Source of the DNA: Heloderma charlesbogerti
Taxonomy: Eukaryota > Chordata > Lepidosauria > Squamata > Helodermatidae
Direction of reading: 5' to 3'
Length of the DNA stretch: 64,000 nucleotides
Assembly (NCBI GenBank): GCA_026122225.1
Contig: JANEZZ010000522.1
Coordinates: 434,001 to 498,000, forward strand
A program made the translations under genes and the position numbers. A model generated the notes under the pieces. The model made no database searches. It saw only the letters and a program-made list of their open reading frames with translations, and had not been told where the DNA came from. This document shows positions 33,401 through 45,309 of this stretch, in pieces (position 1 is the stretch's first letter; every line of letters begins with the position of its first letter).

Positions 33401-33490
33401 GCTATTTATTTACACATTTATACCCTGTCCTTCAGTGTTAGCACTCCCAGGGCAGTTCAACAACAACAACAACAACAACACATTAAATAA
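33400..33490 (-). repeat. retroposon tail with (AAC)n
   Basis: TTTATTTACACATTTATACC and CTCCCAGGGCAGTTCAACAAC, then eight AAC units at 33457-33482. It looks like a reversed SINE/LINE 3' zone next to a microsatellite. Confidence 0.55.
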
Positions 33491-33956
33491 CTAATAAAAA
33501 CCAACCATTGCAAAATGACAGTGGAAGACTTATTAAAACAGAACAGAAGGAGAGTTCAAACCAGTTCATCCACTATATAAAAAGCTGGGGAGGGGAAGGG
33601 TGGTCTTTGCCTGGTGCCAAAGTGACACAAGAGGAGGTGCCAGGTGAGCCTCCCTGGGGAAGACCCTTCCAGAGAGTGGGCATCATAAACAAGGCAACTC
33701 TCTACCTCTCTCTCTCTGGTTTCCACTCACCTACTTCAGAGGATGGCAATATCTGGAAAAGGGTATCCAAAGATGAGCTCTATATGCAGGCAAGTTCATG
33801 TGGGAGTAGGTGATCTTTCAGATACCCAAAGCGTGTGGGTTTTAAATATAAAGTATCAGCACTTTGAAGTGACGCTCTCTCACCTGTTCCTGCGTGTCCT
33901 CACATGAAGGTGCATGGGTGTTTACCCTGCTATGTGGTTTGGGTCTTCAGCCTAGA

Positions 33957-34073
33957 GGGGGAAGGTAACCCGATGCCCTCCAAATGTTTCAGACAACAAC
34001 TACCATCATCCCTGGCCAATATGAGAGCTGTAGTCCAAAATATCTGGAGAGCACCAGGTTACCTACCCCTGTC
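33957..34073. mobile_element. CAGATG-type hairpin hAT-like MITE (variant ends)
   Basis: GGGGGAAGGTAACCCGATGCCC and GAGCACCAGGTTACCTACCCC are inverted arms. The centre has CTACCATCATCCCTGGCC. The ends differ from the CAGCCTTCCCC type. Confidence 0.7.
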
Positions 34074-34079
34074 CTAGAG

Positions 34080-35740
34080 TCAAAGTGCACTGCAACAGGA
34101 ATCAGGGTGCACACATTTGGGGAGAAACAATAAACATGAAACTGGGCTCTCTTAAGATCGGGCATTAGCAAAAAGACAAGAGCCAGAGTTTAGAATAATC
34201 AAACATACATTTATTGTAGAATATATATGAGTTCTTGCATAAAATTTAGATAGGACCCTCTTTGACCAATAGCACCCAGGGGCCTGGGGAAGGAGGAACC
34301 TAGGGTCAAGAAGGAGAGTGGCGGGTGATAGGCAGCAGACTTGTACATTTAGAGATTCTAACTGGGATAGAGAAGAAAAAGGCAGAGTAAAGACAAAGCG
34401 TTGTTCCTAGAGAGACAGTCAGAGAACAGAGGCAAAGGAAGAAAGAAGAAATTAACATGCCAATATTAGCTATCCCGAAGGGGGAAGAAAAGGGCTTTCT
34501 TCCCCAAGAGGTTGAGTTTTGCATACAGGGAAGTATTCCTCTCATGCTGGGGCACAGGCATTAGGCTTGGCAACCCTGGCAGATCCCTTTAGCTTTGTGT
34601 GTTACGAGGCCTTTGGTGATAAACTTGGAAGGGGAACATGAGGCACTCCCTTGGATCCCTGGCTAAACCAAGAACAAGATAACAAACACAGATGTGGAAA
34701 AGAACAACTAGCAGAGGGTGGGGAAAAGGGTAGGAAAGGTGGGCAGAATTAACTTAGGAGAAGGTTGAGCAAATCTCAAACCTTGGGTCTTAGTACCCCC
34801 GCCCCCCGCAGGCAAGAACAAAAGAAAGCTAGTGGGGAGGGTGAGGATTTATGAAGGGTTCAGTTTTCTAAACATAGGTACTTCATAGGGATCTGTGCGC
34901 GCGCGAAAAGGGCTTTTATGTGGATACGTTGAGTGGGGATCCCTAAGTTTAATGGATTGCTTAATGGTTACTAATGTGTTTACTAGTAGTGGCAGCACCT
35001 CAGACAGAGGGCTTTCCTTTGCCATGGCTCTATGCTGGCCAATTAGTGGGCACACCTTGAAGACATTAGGAGCAAAACAGGGAAGGAGGCATTTCCTTGT
35101 TCCAGCATTCTCACACTCTTTGTGTATGGGCTGAGGCCACTTGTGCGTTAGAGGTCCCAACGCAGGATAGTTAGCATAGTTGATTTCTTGTCCTGGGCTA
35201 GCTCTACACTAGTGCTTTTTATTGGTATTGAAGTGCACTGATAACTGTTGGGGCACATTACACATTCCATGTACTGCTTTCCTAGTGTTACTTCCCGCTT
35301 TTTATTCCATATTATTCAAAATACTGCAGCAGCTGTCATTGTGTGTATCACGAGCTATAAATGCGCAAGAGGGATACAACGTTAACACGATGGGATTTTA
35401 CTGATATGACATGAGGTGTAGATCTGGCCCTGGTCTCCCAAGCCTTAGCTTAGTTCCCAGACAAAATGGATATTTCAGTCAACGTGCCTGGAGCTACTTA
35501 AAAGGGGCAGCAAGGCTAAGCTCCTTGGTAGCACATCCAAACACACTTCCATGCTGGCAGTTCCACCTGGGGGGGACCCATAATGTACTTTGAATGGAGG
35601 CTCTCCACACAATCTAGAAGATCCAGGAGGCAAGTAATATTACATGCTATGGTTAATGTGTACAGAAGTACTGAATTAAAGGAAAGCCTCCAAGCATCAG
35701 AGACAGGAACAATCCAGTAGGCAATTCATCTGGATGCAAA
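34080..35740. other. no recognised feature
   Basis: Mostly unique-looking sequence. Includes short GCGCGCGCG at about 34898. Frames up to 103 codons have no recognisable content. Confidence 0.4.
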
Positions 35741-35744
35741 ACTT

Positions 35745-35812
35745 ATTCAATTGCTTGCCCAAGAAAGGAGATGTAGAGTCCAACATCTCCTTCCTTGGGC
35801 AAGCAATTGAAT
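35745..35812. repeat. near-perfect 30-bp-arm foldback (pre-miRNA-sized hairpin)
   Basis: Left arm 35745-35774 and right arm 35783-35812 are complementary over 30 bp with one mismatch, around an 8-nt loop AGAGTCCA. The arm contains ATTCAATTGCTTGCCCAAG. No known microRNA or MITE is recognised. The near-identity of the arms argues for a recent inverted duplication or a foldback element. Confidence 0.85.
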
Positions 35813-35887
35813 CCTAGGTTTCAATAGGGCTTAGAACTCTGGTATGAGCCTGCTTGTCTCTTCACCTACTGCGCTAATACCACTGCT

Positions 35888-36610
35888 TGTCACAGACAGC
35901 TGTTGCTCATGATGGTACTGATCATGGCCCCACTGGAGGAGTCCTCCTCAGAGGAGGAGCTGGAGCCCCCAGAGACCCAGGGCACCCCAGATCAGGTACC
36001 GCTACCAGACCAGCAGGAGCCTGGGCCCTCGGGGGTGACGGCTGCAGGTCCATCCCTGTCAGGAGGAGGGGACTCTACCTCTGAGGCAGAGGCTGAGCAA
36101 CCCCCTGGCCCCCAGGAGCGTCTTCGCCTCAAGCAACAGACCGGTAGGGCCCCTTGTCCTTCTCACTTGCAGAGAAGGATTCCTCAGAAGAAAGTGACTC
36201 CTCAGGAATAGGACTCTGAACAGGGAGCTCTGATTACGGCAACTGAGAGCTGGGTGGGGCTCAGCAGGCTTTGGAGTTAAAAGTCTTCTCTGTAGACTTA
36301 GCCACTGTTAGAAGAACATTGTTCCTCAACTCCTGTGCCGTGTACCTTGCTTTCTGGACCTTGCCTTGTGATTGACCTTCCGTGTTACTGACCCTTGGAC
36401 TCCCATTTGACTCTGCTTCTGGGCTGTGTTTGGTCATTTTCTGCTTAACTGCACTTTGACCTTTGCTTGTATCTGGACCATTCCCGCCTTTGCCTGATCC
36501 CAGAGCTTTTGTGCATGACCATTGGCTTGCTCCGTTGCCTTGCCTTTTGGATTGCCCCATAATTTGCTCCAACTCAGAGTCTGCTGCAGCCAACGCAGAA
36601 CAGTACCCCA
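35888..36610 (+). repeat. possible LTR-like interspersed repeat with acidic frame
   Basis: Starts TGTCACAGACAGC and could end GCAGAACA, with a long T/C-rich GACCTTGCC/TGACCTTCCG series resembling reptile LTRs. A frame at 35927-36208 encodes an acidic stretch, MAPLEESSSEEELEPPETQ, with PEGP/SE-rich continuation. I see no matching target duplication, no primer-binding site and no retroviral protein. Assignment is tentative. Confidence 0.35.
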
Positions 36611-36632
36611 GGACCTGAATGCATGCGCAGTA

Positions 36633-36829
36633 GGAAGGAATATTGGAAGCTGCTTTATGCCAAGCCACACCACTGCTCCATCTAGTTCACTATTGTCTAT
36701 ACTGACTGAGTGGGGCTCCTCAGGCTTCAGACAGGGATCTTTCCCAGCCCTACCAGGAGATGGTGGTGATTGAACCTGGGACCTTTTGCATGCAAAGTAT
36801 GTGCTCTACCACTGAGCTACAGCCCTTTC
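36633..36829 (-). mobile_element. tRNA-derived SINE (family B), reverse strand
   Basis: On the minus strand: AAGGGCTGTAGCTCAGTGG, the GGTTCAATCACC zone (36768-36776 region), and AGGCAGCTTCC-like tail seen as GGAAGCTGCTTTATGC on the plus strand. Confidence 0.85.
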
Positions 36830-37063
36830 CCAATAAAGAGGAAGCTGTCTTATAGGGAGGAAGAATACTGGTCTCTCTAATCAGTATTCTCAGTAGCCAG
36901 TCAAGCCTGGGAGAAAGTTCCCCCACCCCAACCCTTAATTTGTAAATGATTTTTTTTTTTTTTAAGAGGGATGACAAAATAAGAAGGAAAAATTATCTTC
37001 ATCCAATATTACATTAAAAAGCACATAGATCACTCAAAGTAACAATGCAGAAAGATACAATTA

Positions 37064-37370
37064 GGCAGCAATCATAAGTATATTTACCTGGAAGTAAGGT
37101 CTATTCACTGGAAAAGACCCTGATGCTGGGAAAGATTGAAGACAAAAGGAGAAGGGGATGGCAGAGGATGAGATGGCTAGATAGCATCACCGATGCAATG
37201 AATATGAACTTGAGCACACTCCGGGAGAGGCAGAGGACAGGAAGGCCTGGTGTGCTATGGTCCATGGGGTCACGAAGAGTCAGACACGACTTAATGACTG
37301 AACAACAACAACAACGTCTATTGAAAACAGCGAGGCTTACTTCTGAGTAGACATATATAGGATTGCACTG
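37064..37370. mobile_element. Harbinger-like MITE interrupted by Bov-B
   Basis: Left end GGCAGCAATCATAAG and right end TATATAGGATTGCACTG are inverted, flanked by TTA at 37061-37063 and 37371-37373. Internal words GGAAGTAAGGTCTATT and GCTTACTTCTGAGTAGAC are typical of the GCAATCCTAT MITEs. A Bov-B stub sits in the middle, so the element without it was only about 90 bp. Confidence 0.85.
37106..37315 (+). mobile_element. Bov-B LINE 3' stub with 7-bp TSD
   Basis: 210 bp of Bov-B 3' end: encodes KIEDKRRRGWQRMRWLDSI and VLWSMGSRR-frame variants, with CACGAAGAGTCAGACACGAC and a terminal AACAACAACAACAAC. Flanked by GTCTATT on both sides (37099-37105 and 37316-37322), a perfect target duplication. 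Severe 5' truncation typical of target-primed reverse transcription. Confidence 0.95.
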
Positions 37371-37379
37371 TTATATAAG

Positions 37380-38815
37380 CACACAAAATATCAAACCCAC
37401 AGTCACTGTTCACACCCCACGTGACAACACTCCATGACACACATGTGATACTAAAAATATGAGTGGGACATTGCACAAGTATACGAGAAGTTACTGGTAA
37501 TATTTACAACTATAAGTGGTGTGTTATACAAGATATCTCACATGCATTACAGGGTTTTTGTTCATTGTGAGCCATCTGTGATAGTGAAGCCATTAGATAT
37601 GGCTTTAGGGTTTTTTTTGTCCATGTAGTGATACATTAGTATGTTGTTACTTGGATAAAGTTGCAACTCATCCCTAATTTTATATTTTGCAGCTCAGTTC
37701 ATAATCAGAAAACTTACTATGTACACAGATCATCTATAATTTCCCCCCATTTGTTCTCATAGGAGAAAAAATTCCCAGTGGATAACAGTAATTTTTATTT
37801 GAATTATGAATGCACCTCTTTGAGAGACCGAATTAATTTGGACTGTATTGATAAACAACACATTAATCTCCACTTAAATGAGAGGAGGCTGGTAGCAATG
37901 AATGCTGTTACATAAGGAGATCTCTTCAATATTTATTAGTGATTTTAATTCGCATAACAGTATTCATTAATATATAGTGGTTGCAATAAGCCCCTTCATA
38001 TCTTATTTGTTTTGTGTTGCTCACGTGGTGAATGGCTGTACCGTCAACTTACAAGGTGGCAAATCGAACTTTGAGCAAACCCTGTGCTGTATGCACAAGT
38101 ATAAGGCAAACTGAGAAAGCTACAGGTTGAAACTGTGTCTTGGGGGAAGTGAGACCATCCCATAAAATTCTGCTCCGTCTGGTCTGGCTAAATCCAGGGT
38201 GCTGTTTCGAATGGCCAAGCCAATACATGGTATGACCGCCCCCTGCTGGGGAAGCATGTTAATGGAAATGTACCCCTCTCTACCCTCCTCAGTGATAAAC
38301 TTGCAGCCTGGAGCCATCATCCAAGCTTTTTAAGTTGTACCTTTAAAATTACACTGGTAGGGCAGTCCATGAGGCCTCAAACACACCATCCTCCAAACAG
38401 GACATTATGCTCATTGTATCTCATAAGTACCAACAGAGAGGCACCCTCAGACAATGAGTCCTGCTGGCTAAATGATGAAGGCACACAAATACATGCTCAT
38501 CCTTTTGGATGACATACCAAGATCAACCCTGCCTGGGGCAATGGTATTTTCTTCCTACCACTAGAGTTGCTGCCTGCAGAGGCCCGATGTGGCCACTTAC
38601 AGCCACCTTGTGGGAACCATAATTTCCCCTATATTGGAACAAGCAGGAATCATGAGCATTGCCTTTCTGGCTTCATAAGCAGAAACAAATATACATTGTC
38701 CGTAGCTCAGACTACAACCCTGTGTGTGGGGGGGGGGGAGAGGGGGGTATGGGGATGCTTAGCTGTGCACATTCCACACAATTGCTCACCAGAATCTCTG
38801 AGGGATGTGGTGTGT
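37380..38815. other. no recognised feature
   Basis: AT-rich. No supported gene. Poly-G run near 38725. Confidence 0.4.
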
Positions 38816-38826
38816 ACAGAGAGCAG

Positions 38827-40183
38827 TTGTTGTTGTTGTTCAGTCATTAAGTTGTGTCCGACTCTTCATGACCCCATGGACCATAGCATGCCAGGTCTTC
38901 CTGTCCTGCACTCGCTCCCCGAGTGTGCTCAAGTTCATATTCATTGCATCGGTGATGCTATCTAGCCATCTCATCGTCTGCCATCCCCTTCTCCTTTTGC
39001 CTTCAATCTTTCCCAGCATCAGGATCTTTTCCAGGGAGTTTTCTCTTCGCATTAGGTGGACAAAATATTTGAGCTTCAGCTTCAGTATCTGTCCTTCCAA
39101 TGAGCAGTCAGGGTTGATTTCCTTTAGGATGGACTGATTTGACCTCCTTGCAGTCCAGGGGATTTGTAAGAGTCTTCTCCAGCACCACAGTTCGAAAGCA
39201 TCGATTCTTCGGCGCTCAGCCTTCCTTATAGTCCAGCTCTCACAGCCATACATTGCTACTGGGAAAACCATAGCTTTGATTATACGAACCTTTGTCGGCA
39301 AGGTGATGTCTCTGCTTCTTACTATGCTGTCTAGCTTTGCCATAGCTTTCCTCCCAAGGAGCGTCTTTTAATTTCATGGCTACAGTCACCATCTGCAGTG
39401 ATCTTGGAGCCCAAGAAAATAAAATCTGTCACTGCTTCCATTTTTTCCCCTTCTATATGCCAGGAAGTGATGGGGCCAGATGCCATGATCTTCTTTTTTT
39501 TAATGTTGAGTTTCAAACCAGCTTTTGCACTCTCCACTTTCACCCTCAACAACAGGCTCTTTAGATCCTCTTAACTTTCTGCCATTAGGGTGGTATCGTC
39601 TGCGTATCGGAGGTTGTTGATAATTCTCCCGGCAATCTTAATTCCGACCTGTGATTCATCCAACCCGGCGTTCTCATGATGTACTCTGCATATAAATTAA
39701 ATAAGCAGGGCGACAATACGCAGCCTTGTCGTACTCCTTTCCCAATTTTGAACCAATCGGTTGTTCCATGTCCGGTTCTTACTGTTGCTTCTTGATCCTC
39801 GTACAGGTTTCTCAGGAGACAGGTAAGGTGGTCTGGTACTCCCATCTCTTTCAGAATTTGCCACAGTTTGTTGTGACCCACACAATCAAAGGCTTTAGCG
39901 TAATCAATGAAGAAGAAAAAGACATTTTTCTAGAATTCTCTTGCTTTCTCCATGATCCAGCGAATGTTGGCGATTTGATCTCTAGTTCCTCTGCCCCTTC
40001 GAAACCCAGCTTGTACTTCTGGTAGTTCTCGGTTCGCATACTGCTGAAGCCTAGCTTGTAGGATTTTGAGCATCACCTTGCTGGCATATGAAATGAGCGC
40101 AATTGTACGGTAGTTTGAACACTCTTTGGCATTGCCCTTCTTTGGATTTGGAATGTAAAATGACCTTTTCCAGTCTTGTGGCC
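38827..40183 (-). mobile_element. Bov-B LINE, 5'-truncated, 11-bp TSD, broken reverse transcriptase
   Basis: Minus-strand translation contains RT pieces: GVRQGCVLSPCLFNLYAEYIM, a RYADDT catalytic motif zone near 39595-39610, IMASGPITSWHIEGEKM, YGCESWTIRKAERRRID and KIEGKRRRGWQTMRWLDSI. The frame is split into at least four pieces by frameshifts and stops. No endonuclease domain (5' truncation). ACAGAGAGCAG flanks both ends (38816-38826 and 40184-40194), a perfect target duplication. It cannot make protein. Confidence 0.95.
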
Positions 40184-40199
40184 ACAGAGAGCAGACATG

Positions 40200-41380
40200 A
40201 GGTAAAACTAAGTCAAACTGGGTCTCATGGCAGCTGTTGACATTTTTCTCAGGAAGCTAATAGCTTTAAGAGTTGGGTTCTCTAAATACTAATGTGACCA
40301 AAATCTGAACAGTTTCAGTTCTCCTTAATCCTTTGCAATGTATTAGTCCTGCTTAATTATTATTATTATTATTATTTATACATGCTATTTATTAGCTCTA
40401 AGATGCAAACAGGTAAAGTCAGTTTCCTTGTTCATCTGCCAGCTGGCTTCCACATGTCTCTGCTCATGTGAACAGCCTGCTGGCATGAGCAGTATGACAC
40501 TGGGGCCTCAAATGTACACAAATTTATTATATGAACTAGACAGTCACAAGTTGCCTCAACAGGGCCAGCTCTACTATTAGGCAAAGTGAGGCAGCAACCT
40601 CAGGCAAGGGTTGCCTGAGAGAGCTTCGGCTATTGGGCGGTATAGAAATGAAATAAATAAATAAATATTGCTGGGGGTGGGAAGTTGCAGTGAGGTGCTG
40701 GAAGGCAGAGCTGTGAGCACCACACAGCCTACCCTGTGCCCTTTAAGCTAGTCTGATGGCCCCCTGGGCAGTGGAGGGTATTGTTTCATCGCCAGTGTTG
40801 AAACAAAATTCAGCTGCTGGTCCTCTCCCTCTCAAGCCCAGCTCTCATGAAAATTGGGGTTTTCTGCACTGATTGCGTGGTTTCAATTTTTTTTTCCAAA
40901 TTGTCCTGGTGGAGGCCATACTGTAGCAAACAATTATACCACCTCTCACTGCATGAGGGAACATTCACTCAAAACATTCACCGCACAAAACTGATGTGAA
41001 AAATAAAATCCTCATGGGAAATTTACTGTGTCAAAAAGTTAATATAATACAAGGGCCTCAGGCTATCCTAGCAACCTCTAATACTTCCCCTCTGCCTTCA
41101 CTCAATATTTTCCCCCCCACAATTCTCCCTTTCCTCAGTGCTCTTCCCCAGCCTCTCCCCATCAACCATTCTGTGCCTTCTTTCACTAATGAATACCCTT
41201 TATGACTCCTCTTAACCCTCCAAGATACTGGCTAATGGTTACAGAGTAACTGACTCCTTGCTCCTGTACTGATGGATGGCCAGATGATGCAAGAGGTCTG
41301 CCCACCCGCTGTGTCAGGCTCCCTCAGCAGATACCTTGCTAACACAGGTGCTAGCACTACCTCTATGCAACACTGTTGAC
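40200..41380. other. no gene; (ATT)n and retroposon tail
   Basis: (ATT)n at 40355-40376. At 40605-40665 the words AGAGCTTCGGCTATTGGGCG and AAATAAATAAATAAATA match the LINE-like tail at 14605. The remainder has nothing recognised. Confidence 0.55.
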
Positions 41381-41510
41381 CAGCCTTGCCCAACCTGGTG
41401 CCTTCCAGATATTTTGGACTTCAGTTCCCATCAGCCCTCACCAGCATGGTCAGTGGTCAGGAGCTGTAGTCCCCCAAAAAATCTGGAGAGCACCTGGATG
41501 GGGAAGGCTG
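41381..41510. mobile_element. CAGATG hairpin hAT-like MITE
   Basis: CAGCCTTGCCCAACCTGGTG and GCACCTGGATGGGGAAGGCTG are inverted. Flanking octamers CTGTTGAC and CTGTAGTA share five of eight bases, beginning CTGT. Confidence 0.75.
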
Positions 41511-41667
41511 CTGTAGTAAACTATACACACTTGTTACAGCTCTGAGGGGAGTTTAAAATGCATAGGACCTTGTACCAACCTGGCATTGGCAAATATTCTG
41601 AGAGGCAGCGTGATGTTCTCATTCTTCCATCCGTCACACTTCTGCTGCTATCCAGATATAGCTAGTC

Positions 41668-42422
41668 CAGTGTTGCACAACATAAGGCCTCCAGGTCAAC
41701 TGCAGCCCCATGGGGGAATTCCAACTGCCCATTGTTTGTGGTCCTTTCCCACATCTTTACGGGCTCAGGAAACCCGCTAAAAAGGGACAAGGATGAGAGA
41801 GCACCTGTATCACCAAATCTGCACTGCCCGCCCTCTCCCTTGATTCTAAAGCGCCAGGTGGAATGGGTGCCAATTTTCCCAGCCAAACTTCACAATCCCT
41901 GGTTGTGAGCCTCCTCCTGGTGTGTGAGTTGTGAGGAGAGTGGAATCCTTGTGTGCAGTTGCCCCTGAACACACAGCGTACAGATAAAGCAGCAGTGGTG
42001 GCGGCGGAGGCGGCGAAGGACAGAAAAAGAGCAAAAATGGACTGAAAAGGGGGAAGGCAGAGATGGGGGGTGCAGAGAGGTCTGTGTGGTGGAAGAAGAG
42101 AAAACAATGGGGGTTCAGAGGTGGGAGCACAGAGAGGCCTGTGCTGCTGCAGAGAGAAGTGACAGCACCATGGGATGAAGGAAGAGGGAGCAGCTGAGAG
42201 ATGGAGGAGGACAGGGAAACGGAAAAAGAGGGAGTAAGAGATGGGGGTGCAGGCCTGTGGTGGTGCCTTGTGGGAGAAGACACCGTGCTAACGAGTGGAG
42301 AGGGGAGTTCAACAGAGAGAGACCTCTGGTAGTAGTACAGACAGAGCGTAGCAATGTGGCCTTCTGGAGTCTGGAAAAAATATAAAAGTGGCCTTCAGAG
42401 CGATCTGAGTTTGGCACTCCTG
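41668..42422. mobile_element. 755-bp hAT-like non-autonomous element
   Basis: Left end CAGTGTTGCACAACATAAGG and right end CCTTCAGAGCGATCTGAG then TTTGGCACTCCTG are imperfectly inverted. Flanking octamers AGCTAGTC (41660-41667) and AGCTAGAT (42423-42430) match at six of eight, and nine-base AGCTAGATC restores the match with one gap. The middle is purine-rich on the plus strand with repeated AGAGAGATGGGGGTGCAG-type units. Open frames here are low-complexity and non-genic. Confidence 0.75.
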
Positions 42423-42429
42423 AGCTAGA

Positions 42430-43080
42430 TCAATAATAGGAAAATTACACATACACCCCTCCTTGTACTTTGAGCTTATAAGGAACTTGGCTGGTTACCT
42501 TACTGCCCCCGCGTGTCCTGGGGCATTGGCAAAACAGGGAGTAGACAGACTTGCTCAGCCAGTGAAATGTAGCTGGAGGGAAACGGCACGTACTTCCAAG
42601 GTCATCTGGACCATTAAGGTGGTGTGCAGGAGTACCAGCTCTTTGAAAACTGGAGCCAGGCTCCTGAAAAGGAGCAGAGGTCCAGATGGACAAGAGTGAC
42701 AACTGGGTGCCAGCCAAGCACACAGATCATAACATTAAGAGGTGGAGGCCAAAGACCAGCAGGGAGTAAAGCCTCCATCAAAAGCCAGTGTAGAAGCGCT
42801 GCTGCCACATAAACAACCTCACATGTACCTGTATATTGAGGCACATCTCTCACCTCAAGGCCTTCCTTTGAGGCCAGGTAGCTATATATTCAAGTCAAAT
42901 ATAAAACAGCCCATTCTGAATGGCAGGCATTCAGGCATTTGCCCTCTCGCTTATGAACTCTCTGCAGCTGCCAGGACCAGCTGGGAAATGTCAGCGACAG
43001 CAACACTAGTAGATTGCATGAAAGGACAGGTTGTGCCAGTACTGGGCTCTGTCATTATTGTGTTTTGAGTGATAATTTCT
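42430..43080. other. no recognised feature
   Basis: No supported gene or named repeat. Confidence 0.4.
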
Positions 43081-43082
43081 AG

Positions 43083-43193
43083 CAGCCTTTCCCAACCTGG
43101 TGCCCTCCAGATGTGTTGGACTGGAACTCCCATCATTCCCAGGCCTGCAGGTTGGGAATGATGGAAGTTGCAATCCAACCCACCTGCCCAACA
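43083..43193. mobile_element. CAGATG hairpin MITE, one intact arm
   Basis: CAGCCTTTCCCAACCTGGTG and GTGTTGGACTGGAACTCCCA form the left arm. The right side has only GGGAATGATGGAAGTTGC, paired closely with CTCCCATCATTCCC to make a shorter hairpin. Confidence 0.65.
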
Positions 43194-43740
43194 GAAAGCA
43201 TTCATGTCTTTCAGGAAGGTGAGAAAGGTGACATCATTAGCTAAAGCCTCTGGTCTGAGAATACCTGGGCCAGTTCTATACCTCATGTCATATCAGTATG
43301 ATCCCATTATGGTGACATTCAGTGGAGGTTGATGGCTCCGATGTCAGTGAGGTGGTGAATCTGCTCCAGGTTTCAGTTGCACCTTGGATAGCTCCTTTAG
43401 GGTTGTGACTGAAGCCCAGGGTGGATTCATGGCCCCACTGACATCACAGCCACCAGCCTCCACTGGTGATGCTATATCCCTCTTGTGCATTTATACCTTG
43501 AAGCACACACAATGACATCTATTGTGGCATTTTGGATAATATGGAATAAAAAGCAGGAAATAACACTAGAAAAGCGGTATACAGAATACAGAAGTTATCA
43601 GTGCACTTCAACACCGATAAAAAGAACTAGTGTAGACCTAGCCCTAGTAATTTCCCAGTGTGTATTTTTTTTTTTGCCTCAAAGCAGTTACAAAGAACAC
43701 TGCCAGGGGAGGAACTGCTTCCAAGAACCCCTTACATGAT

Positions 43741-43970
43741 TTCCATTTGTGAAGTTCTGTGCCACCCCCACCCCATTCTACAAGGTTGAAATGCCTTTTC
43801 TAAAGCTCAGTTACTAGTCGTAAGAGGTCTAAGCTAAAATATGCTGACATTTTTGGGAGTTTGGCCCTACTCTTTTTGGCTTCAACCCCCTCCACCACTG
43901 GAATGCAGCCACTGAGAGCTTTTCCAAAATGGAGTTTGGCCCTCAAGCTGAAAGAGGTTCTGCACCCCTG
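43741..43970. mobile_element. hAT-like MITE (GAACCTC family), 5'-truncated
   Basis: TCTACAAGGTTGAAATGCC, AAGCTAAAATATGCTGACAT and GAAAGAGGTTCTGCACCCCTG match the 3' two-thirds of 13888-14220. The left end is lost. Confidence 0.75.
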
Positions 43971-43979
43971 ACTTAGGGC

Positions 43980-45300
43980 ACAGCATTTTATCTTGGGACA
44001 CCACATTTTCTCAGCAGTAAAACTAAACAAATAATCTTCCACCATATTTAGGAGCTGAGAATATGCAAATCTTCCACCAGATAGAGAGAGAATATAATTT
44101 TCTCAAGGTTGGAGGTTGCAGAAATGTAGCGCGCAGCTGCTAGATAGTAACAGTGATGCTATTTATGGCGAGCAACACAAACAGGCAACCCTCACTGGCC
44201 TGAGCTGTTTTGTGGGGGGAAATGTGCTCTGTAGCGTCGGTACAGTTTCGGTCAATTTGGAAACTGCTTCCATGCAGGTGGGTCCCCTTGCCATAGCTGT
44301 AGCATCTCTAATCAGAAAACGTATGGTGTGGCTACAGTACTGACGGTCTTCAGGAAGGTGCAGCACCTAGGAAAGAAGCCACATCTTCTCCCTGATTTGT
44401 GCAGTTCCCATTGACAGATGTGAACAGCTGTGGCACAAGAATTCAACACACAGAAGTAGCAACTGCATGGCAACACGTTGCCTTGTCTACCTGCCCGTAA
44501 TGCGTTTCTTTTTTCTTATTATTAATGAGGCAAGTAGCAGCTGAGGGCAGGGGAGGGGAGAGAAGGATTTTCATTGGGAAACCAGCACAAGAAGGGTTCA
44601 ATCCCGTCCTCCGCACTGTGGCCCCAGTCTGGATCAGGCTCTACTATGGCTGCTTTTTGCAACGAGGAGATGCATTTACACATCTCCATCACGATGTGCA
44701 GTTCGGTCTTCATCAGGTCTTTGAAAAGCTACTTGAGAAGTGATGCCTAACACAGCAATGATGGGAGAAGCCATACTTCTCATGCAGAAAACCTGCTTTG
44801 CCACAGCAGATCCTCCTCATTCAGTGCTTTGCTGGGCACCCTGGTCCAAAAGGCCTCATCAAACAACATGTTTCAGAGAGGAAGGGCTCCGAATAACCAA
44901 GTCAACTTTATAGCTTACTCTGCAATAAAATGAGGCTCAACATGCTTGGCGGTTTTAGTGGTGCTGAACTGAACTCCCTCCCGAGACTTCACACAGTCAA
45001 CAAATCCAAAATACTTGTACAGAGATCTTTTAACAGGGGCAGATCCCCACAGGGAACAATCTTAATGAGTTCAGGATGTGTTTACTGCTCAGCCCACGGA
45101 AACTGAGGCAAAACTGGCAACTGCCCAGACAGAGTTCACTTAGATTCACGGGGCAAGGGTTTCAATGTTGAAGGAAGCAGAAGAGAGGCAAGCAGCAGAG
45201 CTGGCTATGTTCCCAGAAAAGGAAGTCCCAATTACCTGCAAATCTGTCACAGGGAAATAAGCACCGACTATACCATCTTACCTCTACCTCACCTGGGTAG
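43980..45300. other. no recognised feature
   Basis: No gene or named repeat seen. Frames up to 81 codons have no motif. Confidence 0.4.
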
Positions 45301-45309
45301 AGGTACCTC

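Noticed and set aside
35745..35812. Calling the hairpin a microRNA gene
   Set aside because: Pairing is almost perfect with no bulges, no known miRNA seed is recognised and no expression data exist, so it is kept as a hairpin only.
36261..36668. 135-codon reverse frame
   Set aside because: Q/K/S/G-rich with no domain. It lies in the T/C-rich half of a probable LTR-like repeat.
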